This document shows positions 17,346-26,864 of a DNA stretch of 64,000 bases, piece by piece; within the stretch, counting starts at the first letter, position 1, and every line of letters starts with the position of its first letter. The position numbers were made by a program, and so were the translations under genes. A model generated the notes under the pieces. The model was not told the origin of the DNA, made no database searches, and saw only the letters and a list, made by a program, of their open reading frames with translations. Origin of the DNA: Chryseolinea lacunae (GTDB lineage Bacteria; Bacteroidota; Bacteroidia; Cytophagales; Cyclobacteriaceae); the NCBI RefSeq assembly GCF_016735595.1, contig NZ_JAERRB010000019.1, positions 1 through 64,000 of the forward strand, given 5' to 3'.

Positions 17346-19406
17346 ATGAAAACGCGCTCGTTACTAATAATTGTCTTGGCTCAAATAATATTTTATGCAT
17401 GCAATACAAAGAATCATGGCACAATATCACATCCTGTAGAGCTAGGTATGGCGGAAGGTGAGTTAACAATCTCCCATGTTGCGAGCTTACTGGAAGAAAG
17501 TGCAAAATATCTTTCCAAAGAAGATCAAGCCATCGTGTATTTGGATAAAGCTCTGCCTTTGGCAAACAAAGCGCTTGAAATAAGCAAGGAAATCAAATAC
17601 ACAGCGGGCATCAACGATGCTTCCTACCATATTGCAGCCAACTACGCTGAAAGAGGGAACATTAACGTGGCGCGGTCGTATCTGAAATCGGCGACGGACA
17701 GTTTGTTCAGATTACGCCTTATCTCGCGGATTGGAAAGTATCATTTCGAGAAAGGCAACAAGGATAGTGCCTCGTTGTACATGAGACAGTCAAGCGAACT
17801 AAAAAAAATCATTGATGGAAGCTCCGCGACTGGTGTCATGAAAACAGAAATTGTTTGTCGCGAAATGCTATTCCTATACTATGTGGAGGGGCTCTATGAC
17901 GTTTGCCTTTCGTGTGCCCACGCGACCATATCATTAGCCGATGCCAAAACCGATACGGCTGATTTGTTTCTGGCCCACGAAGTTTTAGGAAACATTTATC
18001 ACAATCTGGAGGAACATGAAAAGTCGCTCGAAAATAACTTGATGGCAATGAAATATTCAGCCAGTGCAGTTTCTGTGTATGTTGTGTACTATGTACTCGA
18101 TAACTTACGCATTAACTTTCGCAATCTGAATAGAGGTACGGAGGCCTTGCCGATAATTCAGAAGTATACTAAAATGTTTCCTCCAGAGAATGACGCCAAC
18201 AAATTTACGATGTATAGGCTCTTAGGAGATGCATATCTGCTCAGTGGTCAATTAGAGCAGGCCGAGTCGAATTATGTGCAAATGATGAAAGTACCTATTA
18301 ATGACGAAAATTTGGTTACTGCCAGTTATTCTTTTGGTTTGTTATACTACAAAAAAGGTGACTACAAACTTGCAAAGCAGTATGTTCTACAGGCCATTAA
18401 ACCGAGAGGTATTTTTCTCTCCGACCGCTATCTTTCCAATGCCAATAAACTATTATATAAAATAGATTCGGCTGGCGGCAACTACCCGTCAGCGCTGGAG
18501 TTTTATAAAAAATATAAAGAATCTGACGACGCCTATTTCAAGAAAAAGCAGGTGGACGTAGTGCGGGAAATGGAAGTAAAATACGAGACCTCTAAAAAAG
18601 AAGGAGACATTCGACTATTGAGACAACAAAGGGAGCTCCAGGACAGCAGGCTTCAACAATCCAATTTCATGCGAAATGTGACCATCGGTAGCTCCGTGCT
18701 GTTGCTCATTATCGCAGGATTACTTTCCTATATGTACAAGACGAAGCAAGAAAGCAACAAAATTCTTGGGGATTTGGTCACTGAAAAAGATTGGCTATTG
18801 AAGGAAGTTCACCATCGCGTTAAAAATAACCTTCATACCATTGTCAGTTTGCTGGAGTCTCAGGCTTCATATTTAAAAAACACCGAAGCATTGTCCGCTA
18901 TTCAGGACAGTCAGAATCGTGTTAATGCAATGTCTCTCATTCACCAAAAACTGTATCAGTCTGAAAATATCACAACGATTTATCTGAGAAATTATATCAC
19001 TGAATTGGTGGAGCATCTTGGCCAAAGTTTTAAAACAAAAAGAAGGATCCTATTTGAAATTGATGTTGATGATGTCTCACTAGATGTTTCTCAAGCCATC
19101 CCCCTGGGATTGATTTTAAATGAGGCAATAACAAACTCTATGAAATATGCCTTTATTGGCACGCGTAGCGCTAATGTTATTTCAATAAATCTGAAAGAGC
19201 ATGAAAAGACGATCAAACTTTATATTGCTGACAATGGCATTGGATTTTCTTCAAGCACGCTACTGGGTAAAGAAAAAAAAGGACTAGGACTTCAACTTAT
19301 TGAAGGCCTTACCATGGATTTAAACGGAGTGGCAAGAATTACTTCAGAACCAAACGTTCGCATTGAAATTAAATTTATCACAAACAATAAGCTGGAGAAG
19401 AGGTAA
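17346..19406 (+). CDS. TPR sensor histidine kinase of the HisKA_2 type, lipoprotein-like N-terminus
   Basis: 686 residues. The N-terminus has a signal with the lipobox-like FYAC (Cys19). A long periplasmic array of TPR helices covers about 35-410. One membrane helix (about 445-465, SSVLLLIIAGLLSYMY) follows. The kinase core is of the HisKA_2 class (EVHHRVKNNLHTIVSLL, probable phospho-His490), with an HATPase containing NEAITNSMKYAF, DNGIGF and KGLGLQLIEGL. Kinases of this kind usually pass phosphate to a LytTR or single-domain regulator, and none is adjacent. A short coiled coil links the membrane helix to the kinase core. Upstream at 17059-17345 no gene was accepted. Confidence 0.92.
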   Translation: MKTRSLLIIVLAQIIFYACNTKNHGTISHPVELGMAEGELTISHVASLLEESAKYLSKEDQAIVYLDKALPLANKALEISKEIKYTAGINDASYHIAANYAERGNINVARSYLKSATDSLFRLRLISRIGKYHFEKGNKDSASLYMRQSSELKKIIDGSSATGVMKTEIVCREMLFLYYVEGLYDVCLSCAHATISLADAKTDTADLFLAHEVLGNIYHNLEEHEKSLENNLMAMKYSASAVSVYVVYYVLDNLRINFRNLNRGTEALPIIQKYTKMFPPENDANKFTMYRLLGDAYLLSGQLEQAESNYVQMMKVPINDENLVTASYSFGLLYYKKGDYKLAKQYVLQAIKPRGIFLSDRYLSNANKLLYKIDSAGGNYPSALEFYKKYKESDDAYFKKKQVDVVREMEVKYETSKKEGDIRLLRQQRELQDSRLQQSNFMRNVTIGSSVLLLIIAGLLSYMYKTKQESNKILGDLVTEKDWLLKEVHHRVKNNLHTIVSLLESQASYLKNTEALSAIQDSQNRVNAMSLIHQKLYQSENITTIYLRNYITELVEHLGQSFKTKRRILFEIDVDDVSLDVSQAIPLGLILNEAITNSMKYAFIGTRSANVISINLKEHEKTIKLYIADNGIGFSSSTLLGKEKKGLGLQLIEGLTMDLNGVARITSEPNVRIEIKFITNNKLEKR

Positions 19407-19979
19407 GAATCAAACACATATATAGTCATCTTCCTTTCTGACGTTGGAGCCCTTTTTCTAAAGCGGGAAAGGAAGTCGTAAGCATGCTCGGAACTTCTAG
19501 CATCGATACAAACCGCATTCATTGAAAATGCCGCATGGACTTCTGTTGGGCTAACACTGTCTAAAACAAAAAGAGAGTCTGAACAGGTATGAAGTGTGAA
19601 GACATTGACTTTCTAGCTATCACCCGGTATCTAACAGGGACGATCTTGAAAAACATCACCTATATAATGATGTACACCCATTGCCTCTTCTGTTCACACT
19701 TACACACAAAACAACGGCCTAACCGCAAGCAAATTCTATTCGTCAACGCGCACATCATGTCCTGATATTCCTTGGCACTAAAAGTCAGCACTTTCAATAT
19801 ACTAATCAGGCGCTGGACAATTGAAGTAGTATAAATTGATCAATGTTTCTCATCATCGGGCATGCCATTCAGTTGCCATGCCTCATACAAGCTTTTCCTC
19901 CCGGACATAAGACGATTAGCTGACAAAAATCATCAAAAGTTCAACCATCTGTCACACGATGCTTTCGCCGAGATATCTA
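19407..19979. other. Intergenic stretch without a supported gene
   Basis: No reading frame with family features. Only short frames occur (for example 19292-19522, minus), largely inside the kinase 3' end. The right part leads into the UspA relic. Confidence 0.35.
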
Positions 19980-20275
19980 CTTTTCGAAAAAAACATAAAA
20001 GGATACTTGTCCCCTGCGATTTCTCTCAGCCGGCGCACAATGCATCGCTGGTGGCTTCAGAACGTGCCGCAAAATCAAAAGGAGAGATCATAGTATTGCA
20101 TGTGATCTATCTTCCGGCATTGACCAAACCCTACTATGGAACCACACCCATCAGTTATCGTAGCGGTCTCATTTCACAAATGGACGCCGACGCCCAGGCA
20201 GGAATTGAACGCATAACACAAAAGATGCCGGCCGACATCCCGGTGAAGTTGCAGACCGAAATGGGCAATGTGTGA
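19980..20275 (+). pseudogene. Universal stress protein (UspA) N-terminal remnant
   Basis: The frame reads KKHKRILVPCDFSQPAHNAS, SERAAKSKGEIIVLHVIYLP and IERITQKMPADIPVKLQTEMGNV. This is the first half of a single UspA domain: strand 1 with DFS, helix 1, and strand 2 with LHV. It stops at a TGA at 20273, before the second half and its G-x2-G-x9-G nucleotide loop. The upstream in-frame ATG at 19862 adds unrelated residues. Full Bacteroidota UspA proteins have about 275 residues with two domains, so most of the gene is gone. Confidence 0.75.
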
Positions 20276-20538
20276 CAGCATTCTTCATTCGCGCCTCCCG
20301 TAGAAACCGACGAGATATTGCGTACCCTCAAACTCAACATCGAAAATATATCAATAAACCTTTATGGGATCACCGCAAAAACTGAACACCAACGAATATT
20401 ATGGAAGATACTTGTCCAACAAAGCCATCGCACGACCTTAAAAATCAGTCGCAGGTTTCTGAGATGCCCGGCCACACCTCACAACAACCGCAATACGACT
20501 GATCCTGAAACAGGAGCTAAGAGACTGTATGGCCCCAC

Positions 20539-21678
20539 ATGACAAAACAAAAAGTAAAGCGTTTACATCCCAGACCTAAATATAAATGCCCTATGCAACG
20601 TATAAGTACAATTCTTGGTTTCAGCGAAGTCGCCCTGCAAAAACTATTTAACCTGCTCCCGATTCCATTCCTGATTTCCGACTGGCGTGATCATGAAAGA
20701 CAAAATCTATTTGTAAACACAGCATTCATAGAAGAAATAGGCTATTCGTGTCATGACATCCCAACCCTCAGGGATTGGTTTCTGAAAGCTTATCCCGACG
20801 AAGGCTATCGAAATAAGGTAATTGCCGAGTGGACTGAACTTTCTCGTGCGGGGCAACAGCATGCAAAGGCCGTCATGAACGCCTGCATCTGCACGCGAAC
20901 GAAAGGTGAACAGTGGTATGAAGTAGCTTCCTATATAGGAGAGTCTCTCAACATGGTCGCCTTCACCAATATAAACAAAGAAGTCACTAGAGAGAACGAA
21001 CTTGCCCAAATGAATGAGAACAAGAACCGCGTCCTTTCCATTCTCAGCCATGACCTTCGCTCTCCACTCACCAATCTCCAATCGTTGATCGAACTATCGG
21101 TTAGCGGCGTGCTCACGCCCGATGAATACCATCAATGCATGAAGAGTGTTAGCACAAGCACCTTCAATCTCGTGGAAGTTCTCGACACAACCTTACAATG
21201 GACGCGCACGAACTTCGATAACATTAACCCAACTATCGTTGCTGCAAATCTTTCTGAGGTCATTGGCAAGATCGCAGGGCAATATGAGAAGTCATTTCAG
21301 GATAAAGGCATTACCCTAAAGCTAAGTCTGGGTGTCGAAAACGTGACTACCGATCCCGACATCATATCCATAGTGCTCCGAAACGTGCTGTCCAATGCCG
21401 TGAAATTTACAAATGCTGGCGGCGTAACGGTTTCAACCTTTCGAAATGGCAAAAACACTTGTATCGCCGTTAAAGACAGCGGCACGGGCATGACCCCCGC
21501 TCAGATCCGCGCCGTACTTGACGGACAATCTAAATCCACGGAGGGGACTCAAAATGAAAAGGGGGCCGGTCTTGGACTGCGGCTTTCTAAAGATTTGCTA
21601 ACCAAGATAAATGCTCATTTTGAAATCGAAAGTGCCTTGGGACGTGGGACGACAGTTGACATTGTTTTTACAACATAG
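20539..21678 (+). CDS. PAS-domain sensor histidine kinase
   Basis: 379 residues without a membrane segment. A PAS domain is at about 30-150 (LPIPFLISDW, ending MVAFTNINKEVTREN). A DHp domain follows with ILSHDLRSPLTNLQSL (His about 170). The HATPase domain (about 260-379) has NVLSNAVKFTNAG, VKDSGTGM and KGAGLGLRLSKDL. It is a soluble class I kinase, and no response regulator is immediately adjacent. It lies in the middle of the relic-rich region, yet every kinase motif is intact. ATG 20539 is near the end of a decayed stretch, so the true start may be ATG 20593 (MQRISTI). Confidence 0.88.
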   Translation: MTKQKVKRLHPRPKYKCPMQRISTILGFSEVALQKLFNLLPIPFLISDWRDHERQNLFVNTAFIEEIGYSCHDIPTLRDWFLKAYPDEGYRNKVIAEWTELSRAGQQHAKAVMNACICTRTKGEQWYEVASYIGESLNMVAFTNINKEVTRENELAQMNENKNRVLSILSHDLRSPLTNLQSLIELSVSGVLTPDEYHQCMKSVSTSTFNLVEVLDTTLQWTRTNFDNINPTIVAANLSEVIGKIAGQYEKSFQDKGITLKLSLGVENVTTDPDIISIVLRNVLSNAVKFTNAGGVTVSTFRNGKNTCIAVKDSGTGMTPAQIRAVLDGQSKSTEGTQNEKGAGLGLRLSKDLLTKINAHFEIESALGRGTTVDIVFTT

Positions 21679-21783
21679 TTTCCCCCGCCAGTCGACTGAT
21701 ATATGTTGTGGCAACCCCTGACATCGTCATCGGAGCCACGGTCGAAGCCTAATTTTAGTCAGTCAACATCCTAACGCTGCCCG

Positions 21784-22340
21784 ATGATACACCAACGAAT
21801 ATCTTTTCAGTGGCTTGCATTGATTGCAGTGCCAGCGGTTTGCTGTACGAGAAGAATTGAAAAAGTGAATCCCACCCTTCGTAACATTACCAAATCGGTC
21901 TATGCCTCCGGCACCGTAAAAGCCAAAATCAATACGAAGTATACACCACCGTTGCCGGAGCCATTCAAAGCATCGTGTCGCGCGAAGGTGAGCGCGTTAA
22001 ACAAGGCGATGTACTGATGGAAATGCGCCACGACGTGTCAGCGCGCAACACCATGAATGACCGACTGGCTTCCGAACACGAAGACCTCAAGGGCAATCAA
22101 ACCAAATTCGACGCTGCGAGGGCAAGCATCGAGTTGGCCAGCGCCAAGGTGGCTCACGATTCTTTCTCATGGCACGCCAACGCAATCTGTGGGATCAAGG
22201 GGTGGGCAGTCGCGTGGACCTGGAACAACGTGAAATCAACTATCTGAACGCAGCAACATCCTAACGCATTGCCAAGCTCAACCACGCTGACCTGAAAAAG
22301 CAATTGCAATTCACCGATGTGCAGTCTAAAACCAATTGGC
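21784..22340 (+). pseudogene. HlyD-family membrane fusion protein remnant
   Basis: The first frame gives a signal-like start and VYASGTVKAK. After a frameshift near 21950 the next frame reads SIVSREGERVKQGDVLMEM, the biotinyl-lipoyl-like hairpin of periplasmic adaptor proteins, then a helical hairpin (ASIELASAKVAHDSFS). Another shift near 22165 leads to GVGSRVDLEQREINYLNAATS, a stop at 22261, and LKKQLQFTDVQSKTN. At least two frameshifts and one stop break it. An RND or ABC efflux adaptor is the likely origin; no efflux pump gene remains nearby. Confidence 0.75.
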
Positions 22341-22344
22341 CCAT

Positions 22345-22590
22345 CAGCTCGGCACTAGACACGCTGGGCGGCAAAGTGAAAATAACAGTCAATCCCGAAA
22401 CTCACCCGGGCACCGGGGTCCGTCTAAGGAAAGGGAGTTCCGCTTTACAAACAGGAAAAACAAACTGGTGATTTGTATGTAACGTTCGACGTAAAGCTGC
22501 CCACTCACCTGAAGCGAGAAACAAAAGGCTTTGTTCACCGAACTATCACAACTAACCAAAGGACAAGTTTCCTGCACGCGTATTCTCCCT
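22345..22590 (+). pseudogene. DnaJ/CbpA C-terminal remnant
   Basis: Three frames in turn encode the end of a DnaJ-type co-chaperone: ALDTLGGKVKITVNPETHPGTGVRLRKG; then PLYKQEKQTGDLYVTFDVKLPTHL; then QKALFTELSQLTKG. Each matches successive blocks of the C-terminal substrate-binding region of CbpA/DnaJ. The frame changes are near 22432 and 22513. The J domain is absent, and the fragment directly follows the HlyD relic without intergenic space, which indicates a deletion that fused two decayed genes. Confidence 0.8.
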
Positions 22591-22699
22591 CCACCCCACC
22601 ATAGCACTATCCTTCATCCAATCATTTTCAACAGCAGCATAATTACCGAGCAAACGGAAAACGATATCTTTCTACCGCTATCGGAGTTAAATTCGCCTT

Positions 22700-22843
22700 G
22701 AGAAAATAATCCACTTTCATTTCGATCTTGACATTAATCTGGAATGCATTGAAGCGATCATACACCTGCTAAACCGGACAGACGAAATGCAAAAAAAAAT
22801 CACCTGGCGAACCAACCGTTTTAAGGTCTATGAACCGTGAGTG
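22700..22843 (+). pseudogene. CbpM-like chaperone modulator C-terminal remnant
   Basis: The frame EKIIHFHFDLDINLECIEAI then IHLLNRTDEMQKKITWRTNRF matches the second half of CbpM, the MerR-like inhibitor that is usually encoded directly after cbpA/dnaJ. This is the expected order here too. The N-terminal part is not in frame; only a possible trace (IITEQTENDIFLPLSEL at 22635-22690) is seen in another frame. Confidence 0.7.
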
Positions 22844-22931
22844 ACATACATTTTCGCTTTCCATGCACCCAAACTCAACGGGTGCCCCGCATGCCCGGGC
22901 CATCTTCCTCAAAATTGAAATTGCCTCTTGG

Positions 22932-23294
22932 CTACAACAGACACTTGCGCATGACCCGAATTAGTTCCTTCACGTCAAAGGGCTTTCTCACAAACCCGCT
23001 CGCCCCCAATTCCATCGCCCTTTGAATCTCCATCTTTTCGCCGCTAGCGGTCACACAAATAAACGGAATTTTATTCGTGACCGGATCTTCTTTCAGCCGC
23101 CTTAACACCTCATAACCATCCACTTCCGGCATCATGATGTCACATAAGATAATATCGGGTTTTAGCCCAATCGCCAGAGCCATGCCGACTTGGCCATTAT
23201 CTGCGGCGTGTACCTCAAACCCTTCAAGCTCCAGAACCTCCGTAGTGTTCTCGCGTATTTCCAGGTTATCCTCGATGATCAAAACCGTCTTCAT
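22932..23294 (-). CDS. Single-domain response regulator
   Basis: 120 residues, one receiver domain. The acidic pair is E8-D9, the phospho-acceptor is Asp52 in ILCDIMMPEVDGYE, the Thr is in ICVTASGE and the Lys is in FVRKPFD. There is no output domain. Its ATG overlaps the stop codon of the upstream PAS kinase by 4 bp (ATGA), so the two are translationally coupled and certainly partners. It would act as a phosphate shuttle or by protein contact. Confidence 0.92.
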   Translation of the reverse strand: MKTVLIIEDNLEIRENTTEVLELEGFEVHAADNGQVGMALAIGLKPDIILCDIMMPEVDGYEVLRRLKEDPVTNKIPFICVTASGEKMEIQRAMELGASGFVRKPFDVKELIRVMRKCLL

Positions 23295-24817
23295 AACATT
23301 CCAACGGTTGGGACATCAATCATAAAGGTGGTTCCTTCTCCGGGCTTGCTGGTAAAGGAAACACTCCCTCCCATCAAATCAACATAACGCTTAACAATGG
23401 TCAACCCGAGGCCTGTGCCTTGAATGTTTCCCGTGTTTTTCGCACGAAAAAATTTATTAAACATAAATTTTTGCTCCTCCTCCGGAATACCGATCCCACA
23501 GTCGCGCACCGAAACGATCACCCGCTTCTCCAGAGCCATCGACTTCACAAACACCTGGCCACCTTCGGGTGAATACTTTAAAGAATTCGACACCAGATTC
23601 AAAAGTATGTACCGAAGCTTCTTCTGGTCGAGTGTGATTTCGCGTTCACCAAGATGCTCTATCTTCACCTGCTGTTCACGCTTTCGAACCGCTCCAACAT
23701 CCTCAACAACCTCTTTTAAAAACCCTTCCATTCCGAAAGTTTCGTATTCAACTTCCACGTTGCCTTGTTCAAGTTTGTCAATTGAAAGAAAATCATTGAG
23801 AATATTGGTAAGGTTGTTAACCGAAGACTGAATTCGTCTAAGATGACGCCCAACGCGTTCATCGCCACCGGAAGAAACATACTGTTCAATTAGCGACGCG
23901 CTTGATAACACTATACTCAACGGCGTACGGAATTCATGCGACGCCATTGACACGAATCGTGACTTCATCTCGTTCATCTCTTTTTCCCGGTCAAGGGCCT
24001 GGTAGAGCTCATTTGTGCGGGTTCGTACGAGCTGCTCAAGCTCGTCTTTCATTGCACGTTGATCATGAATGTCGTTACTGGTTCCAATGTATCCCGTAAA
24101 CACAGCGTCAGAATAGGTGGGTTTGCCAGTGTCCTGGATCCAACGATATTGGCCATCTGCACGGCGAAGTCTGTATTCTCGCACAAAGGATAGCCGGGCA
24201 TCGAAAGCTGCGCTAAAGGCAAAGAGACATTTTTCCAAATCGTCCGGGTGAACACCCGCTGCCCAGCCGCTACCCATTTCGTCCCCAATAGTTCGTCCGG
24301 TGAAGGAAAGCCAGGTGTTATTAAAATAGGTACAATTTTTTCCGGCGTCAGAGACCCAGATCATAACCGGAGAATTGTCGGCCATATTGCGAAACCAAGC
24401 CTCTCGCTCCGCGACCAACTTCTTCGCTTTCACCTGATCCGTGATGTCCGTCACAAAAGCAACAGCGAGTTTCTCCGTATCCAGTTCGTAATGCCCAAGG
24501 CTAATGGCCACCGGAAATACCTCGCCGCTTTTTTTCCTGGCAAATAATTCCATGCCAACGCCCATCGGACGTGCCTTCGGCTTGTCAAAATAGTGCGTGC
24601 GATGGTGGACATGGCGCGACCTTAGGTCCTCCGGGATCAAGACTTCTATAGGCTGACCAAGCAACTCGGAAGGCTGATATCCAAAAAGCGTCTCTGCGCA
24701 GGTATTAGCAAGTTCTATATCCCCAGCTTCGCTGATAACCAGAATGCTGATGGTAGCATATTCAAACAGGACGCGGAAACCAGCCTCGCTTTCAAGAGCA
24801 ATGGGTTTTTGTTCCAA
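23291..24817 (-). CDS. PAS-PAS sensor histidine kinase
   Basis: 508 residues, soluble. Two PAS domains are at about 10-125 (ISILVISEAGDIELANTCAE) and about 135-255 with its PAC motif (REYRLRRADGQYRWIQDTG). A coiled linker leads to the DHp helix with SMASHEFRTPLSIV (His294). The HATPase has NLVSNSLKYSPEGG, VRDCGIGIPEE and GTGLGLTIVKRYV. The PAC-containing second PAS may bind a small ligand or flavin, but no cofactor residue can be assigned. It overlaps its cognate response regulator by 4 bp. Its upstream region (24818-24934) is AT-rich, with no other gene on that side. Confidence 0.92.
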   Translation of the reverse strand: MEQKPIALESEAGFRVLFEYATISILVISEAGDIELANTCAETLFGYQPSELLGQPIEVLIPEDLRSRHVHHRTHYFDKPKARPMGVGMELFARKKSGEVFPVAISLGHYELDTEKLAVAFVTDITDQVKAKKLVAEREAWFRNMADNSPVMIWVSDAGKNCTYFNNTWLSFTGRTIGDEMGSGWAAGVHPDDLEKCLFAFSAAFDARLSFVREYRLRRADGQYRWIQDTGKPTYSDAVFTGYIGTSNDIHDQRAMKDELEQLVRTRTNELYQALDREKEMNEMKSRFVSMASHEFRTPLSIVLSSASLIEQYVSSGGDERVGRHLRRIQSSVNNLTNILNDFLSIDKLEQGNVEVEYETFGMEGFLKEVVEDVGAVRKREQQVKIEHLGEREITLDQKKLRYILLNLVSNSLKYSPEGGQVFVKSMALEKRVIVSVRDCGIGIPEEEQKFMFNKFFRAKNTGNIQGTGLGLTIVKRYVDLMGGSVSFTSKPGEGTTFMIDVPTVGML

Positions 24818-24934
24818 AATAGGCCTTTTTTTGTTTAACGAAAATAATCAAAATACCTATAATTAGACACATCACGTTAAACAAAAAAACAACGACAAAA
24901 CACTTTATACCCCCCTTAACGCTGAACATTTACC

Positions 24935-25486
24935 TTACACCGGACCGAACATAAAACACATTTTGCCTTTTCCGTTCTGGCGCGACGGGCTCCACGTGGC
25001 TATATAGCCCAATGTTACACCAATCACCACACGGTCTGTGTCGGCAACGCCTAGCAGCGAATAAAGGCTAGTTCTTTCAATGAACTTTCCTAGCCCAACC
25101 GGGCAGGTGTCAAGGCCCGCGGCGCTTGCTGATAATAATGTTTTGTGCATACATGCCAACATCAAGCATGGCCCACTCATTCTCCCTTGACGCTGCGATG
25201 AAAATCACTACAGGTGCACCATGAAAAATGGCATTCTCGCCCTGAAGAATTGTAGCATTTCCGGGATCATGTAAATATCATTTGCCACTAAATGAATTTG
25301 AACTTCCATTGCATTGATCAAATCACCTTCGGTTACCACGTAAAACTTCCATGGTTGAGTATTCATGGCCGAGGGTGCCATCCGGCCTGCATCAATGACC
25401 CCTTCAATCACCTGGGTCTCCACAGCTCGGTCGTCATATTTCCGCACCGCTCGTCGCCCGTAAAGTATCGTCATCAGGTCTTGCAT
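24935..25486 (-). pseudogene. Nitroreductase-family gene, two frameshifts
   Basis: From ATG 25486 the frame reads MQDLMTILYGRRAVRKYDDR and IDAGRMAPSAMNTQPWKFYV, the FMN-binding start of nitroreductases. Near 25235 it shifts to GENAIFHGAPVVIFIAASRE and VGMYAQNII. Near 25140 it shifts again to SASAAGLDTCPVGLGKF and VIGVTLGY. Together the three pieces reconstruct a protein of about 185 residues, close to family length. The enzyme would have reduced nitro compounds or quinones with NAD(P)H. It lies next to a second nitroreductase fragment on the same strand. Confidence 0.8.
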
Positions 25487-25635
25487 AGCGTCATCGTTTC
25501 GTCGCGATATTGATCTTAATACCATTGCGCAGGACCAATAATCCGGACATGAGATAACAGTAATTCGCATGATAGGTCACAACATACACATCGCGTGAAA
25601 TAGTCCAGTTGGCAAATTTTTGGCTACTGCTTTGC

Positions 25636-25899
25636 TTACTTGTTGTGGCACCGCTGTGTGTTTAATCGTTCTGCGCCCAACTCAAAATTGGCCACTTTCA
25701 CAATGCGTGGCGACAGGGAGCCGATCAGTTCCCAGTCAGTCAACACATAGAATTTCCATAATTGACGGTTCATGGCCGATGGCGCCATTCTTCCAGCATC
25801 TATGATTTGTTCAATCAAGTCTTTCTCAACCGGTTTGACCTTGTGATTTCGAACGGCCCTCCGTTGATAGATGGTCGCTATTGTCTCATTGGTCGTCAT
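25636..25899 (-). pseudogene. Second nitroreductase, N-terminal fragment
   Basis: 87 residues, paralogous to the neighbour: MTTNETIATIYQRRAVRNHK, IEQIIDAGRMAPSAMNRQLW and KFYVLTD. The frame then leaves the family and ends at 25636. FMN-binding Arg and Ser positions at the N-terminus are kept, but the dimer core and the C-terminal GY-NEP region are missing. Its start lies 3 bp after the stop of the DUF5655 gene upstream, so it was probably the second gene of that operon. Confidence 0.75.
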
Positions 25900-25902
25900 A
25901 TG

Positions 25903-26349
25903 TCAAATGTCTAAACGTTCTTGCCAGGCCTCTTTTATCCACGCTATTAATTCTGCGTCAATATCCGCTGCGGTCACAACGTCCACGCTGTAGAGGTAAC
26001 GATGCGCCGACAGCGATACAATTTGCGTTATGCGGTTGTGCCTGATCTTCCGGTTCAGGGTAAACTCGACGCGGATTTTATCTTTGAAAACCTTAACCGC
26101 TGCAAATGCGAAGGTGTTGACAAAATGGATACAACACGCCAAGGATTCCACCTTGTAAGTGCCCAACGTATTTTTGAGGGTATGTCTTAATTTTTGATAC
26201 AGCGCTTTCCCATCGGGCTTATTGTCAAAATGGTGTTGCAGCTGGAATAGCCTGCACGAATGCGACTGACCACGCCGCTGGAACTTGCGCCCGCAGGTGG
26301 GGCAAGTCCATAAGTCCTTTTTTGCATTTTTTTCCCTCTCTGTAATCAT
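25903..26349 (-). CDS. DUF5655-domain protein with N-terminal zinc-ribbon motif
   Basis: 148 residues from ATG 26349 (MITEREKN); the frame is open upstream to 26502, but those residues look random. The N-terminus has LWTCPTCGRKFQRRGQSHSC, a small zinc-binding motif (CxxC...HxC). The C-terminal DUF5655 part contains HHFDNKPDGKALYQKL, KVFKDKIRVEFTL and the conserved ending ADIDAELIAWIKEAWQER. The function of this domain family is not known. It is followed 3 bp later by the broken nitroreductase. Confidence 0.75.
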   Translation of the reverse strand: MITEREKNAKKDLWTCPTCGRKFQRRGQSHSCRLFQLQHHFDNKPDGKALYQKLRHTLKNTLGTYKVESLACCIHFVNTFAFAAVKVFKDKIRVEFTLNRKIRHNRITQIVSLSAHRYLYSVDVVTAADIDAELIAWIKEAWQERLDI

Positions 26350-26730
26350 ATCCCAGCTATTGTATCCGCTTCCGGGATTCCATAGAATAAAAATATGCCC
26401 GGCATATTCCAGATCCGATGATGAAAAGAAAACAGAAAGATGATTTCTGTCATGGCAACGTCCTTGCCAGCCATAAAGCGTTCCCCGGCCTAGCCGCGTC
26501 ACATCCCGGTGTGGCCTAAGAGGCGTAGGGAAAGAGAAAAAATAAGCTGCCCGTTACTCCATAGGCTTCCCAAATTCACAACACCTTCCTTTCACTGGGC
26601 AAGCTTGAAGAAGGAAAGACGGAGGTAAATCTAGAAACATTCGAGTTGCACGATTTTTTTTAGTGAGATAGTGAAGAGGGTGGAGTCATTCCTGAAAGAT
26701 GGTTAAGAAATGAAACTAATACGCAACGTA
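26350..26730. other. Intergenic stretch without a supported gene
   Basis: It contains only the low-quality upstream extension of the DUF5655 frame and AT-rich sequence. It precedes the IS-like repeat at 26731. Confidence 0.35.
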
Positions 26731-26850
26731 ACTTTAGCTGGGCACGCCCTACTGAAACAAAGTGGTCAATGGGTCGGAATCTTTACACGACGACGCGGAA
26801 TGTTTTGAGCAAAGCTACGGGAAATGAAGTGGTCAACCACCCCGGATTCC
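26731..26850 (+). repeat. IS21-like end relic, copy shared with 16470-16521
   Basis: Positions 26731-26782 repeat 16470-16521 with about seven mismatches, from ACTTTAGC through ACGCCCT to AAAGTGGTCAATGG-TCGGAATCT. A second unit, AGTGGTCAACCACCCCGGATT, lies at 26828, 67 bp (about three 22-bp units) further on, with a weaker CGGAAT in between. No transposase is present. The relic ends about 15 bp downstream of the stop codon of the 107-residue gene at 26865. Confidence 0.5.
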
Positions 26851-26864
26851 CCAAGTACTGCTGT

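Noticed and set aside
16840-17349. Opposite-strand and downstream frames around the DUF6671 copy 2 (for example 16840-17190 minus and 17092-17349 plus)
   Set aside because: They are shadows or too short; the cysteine-rich frame is the only one with family motifs.
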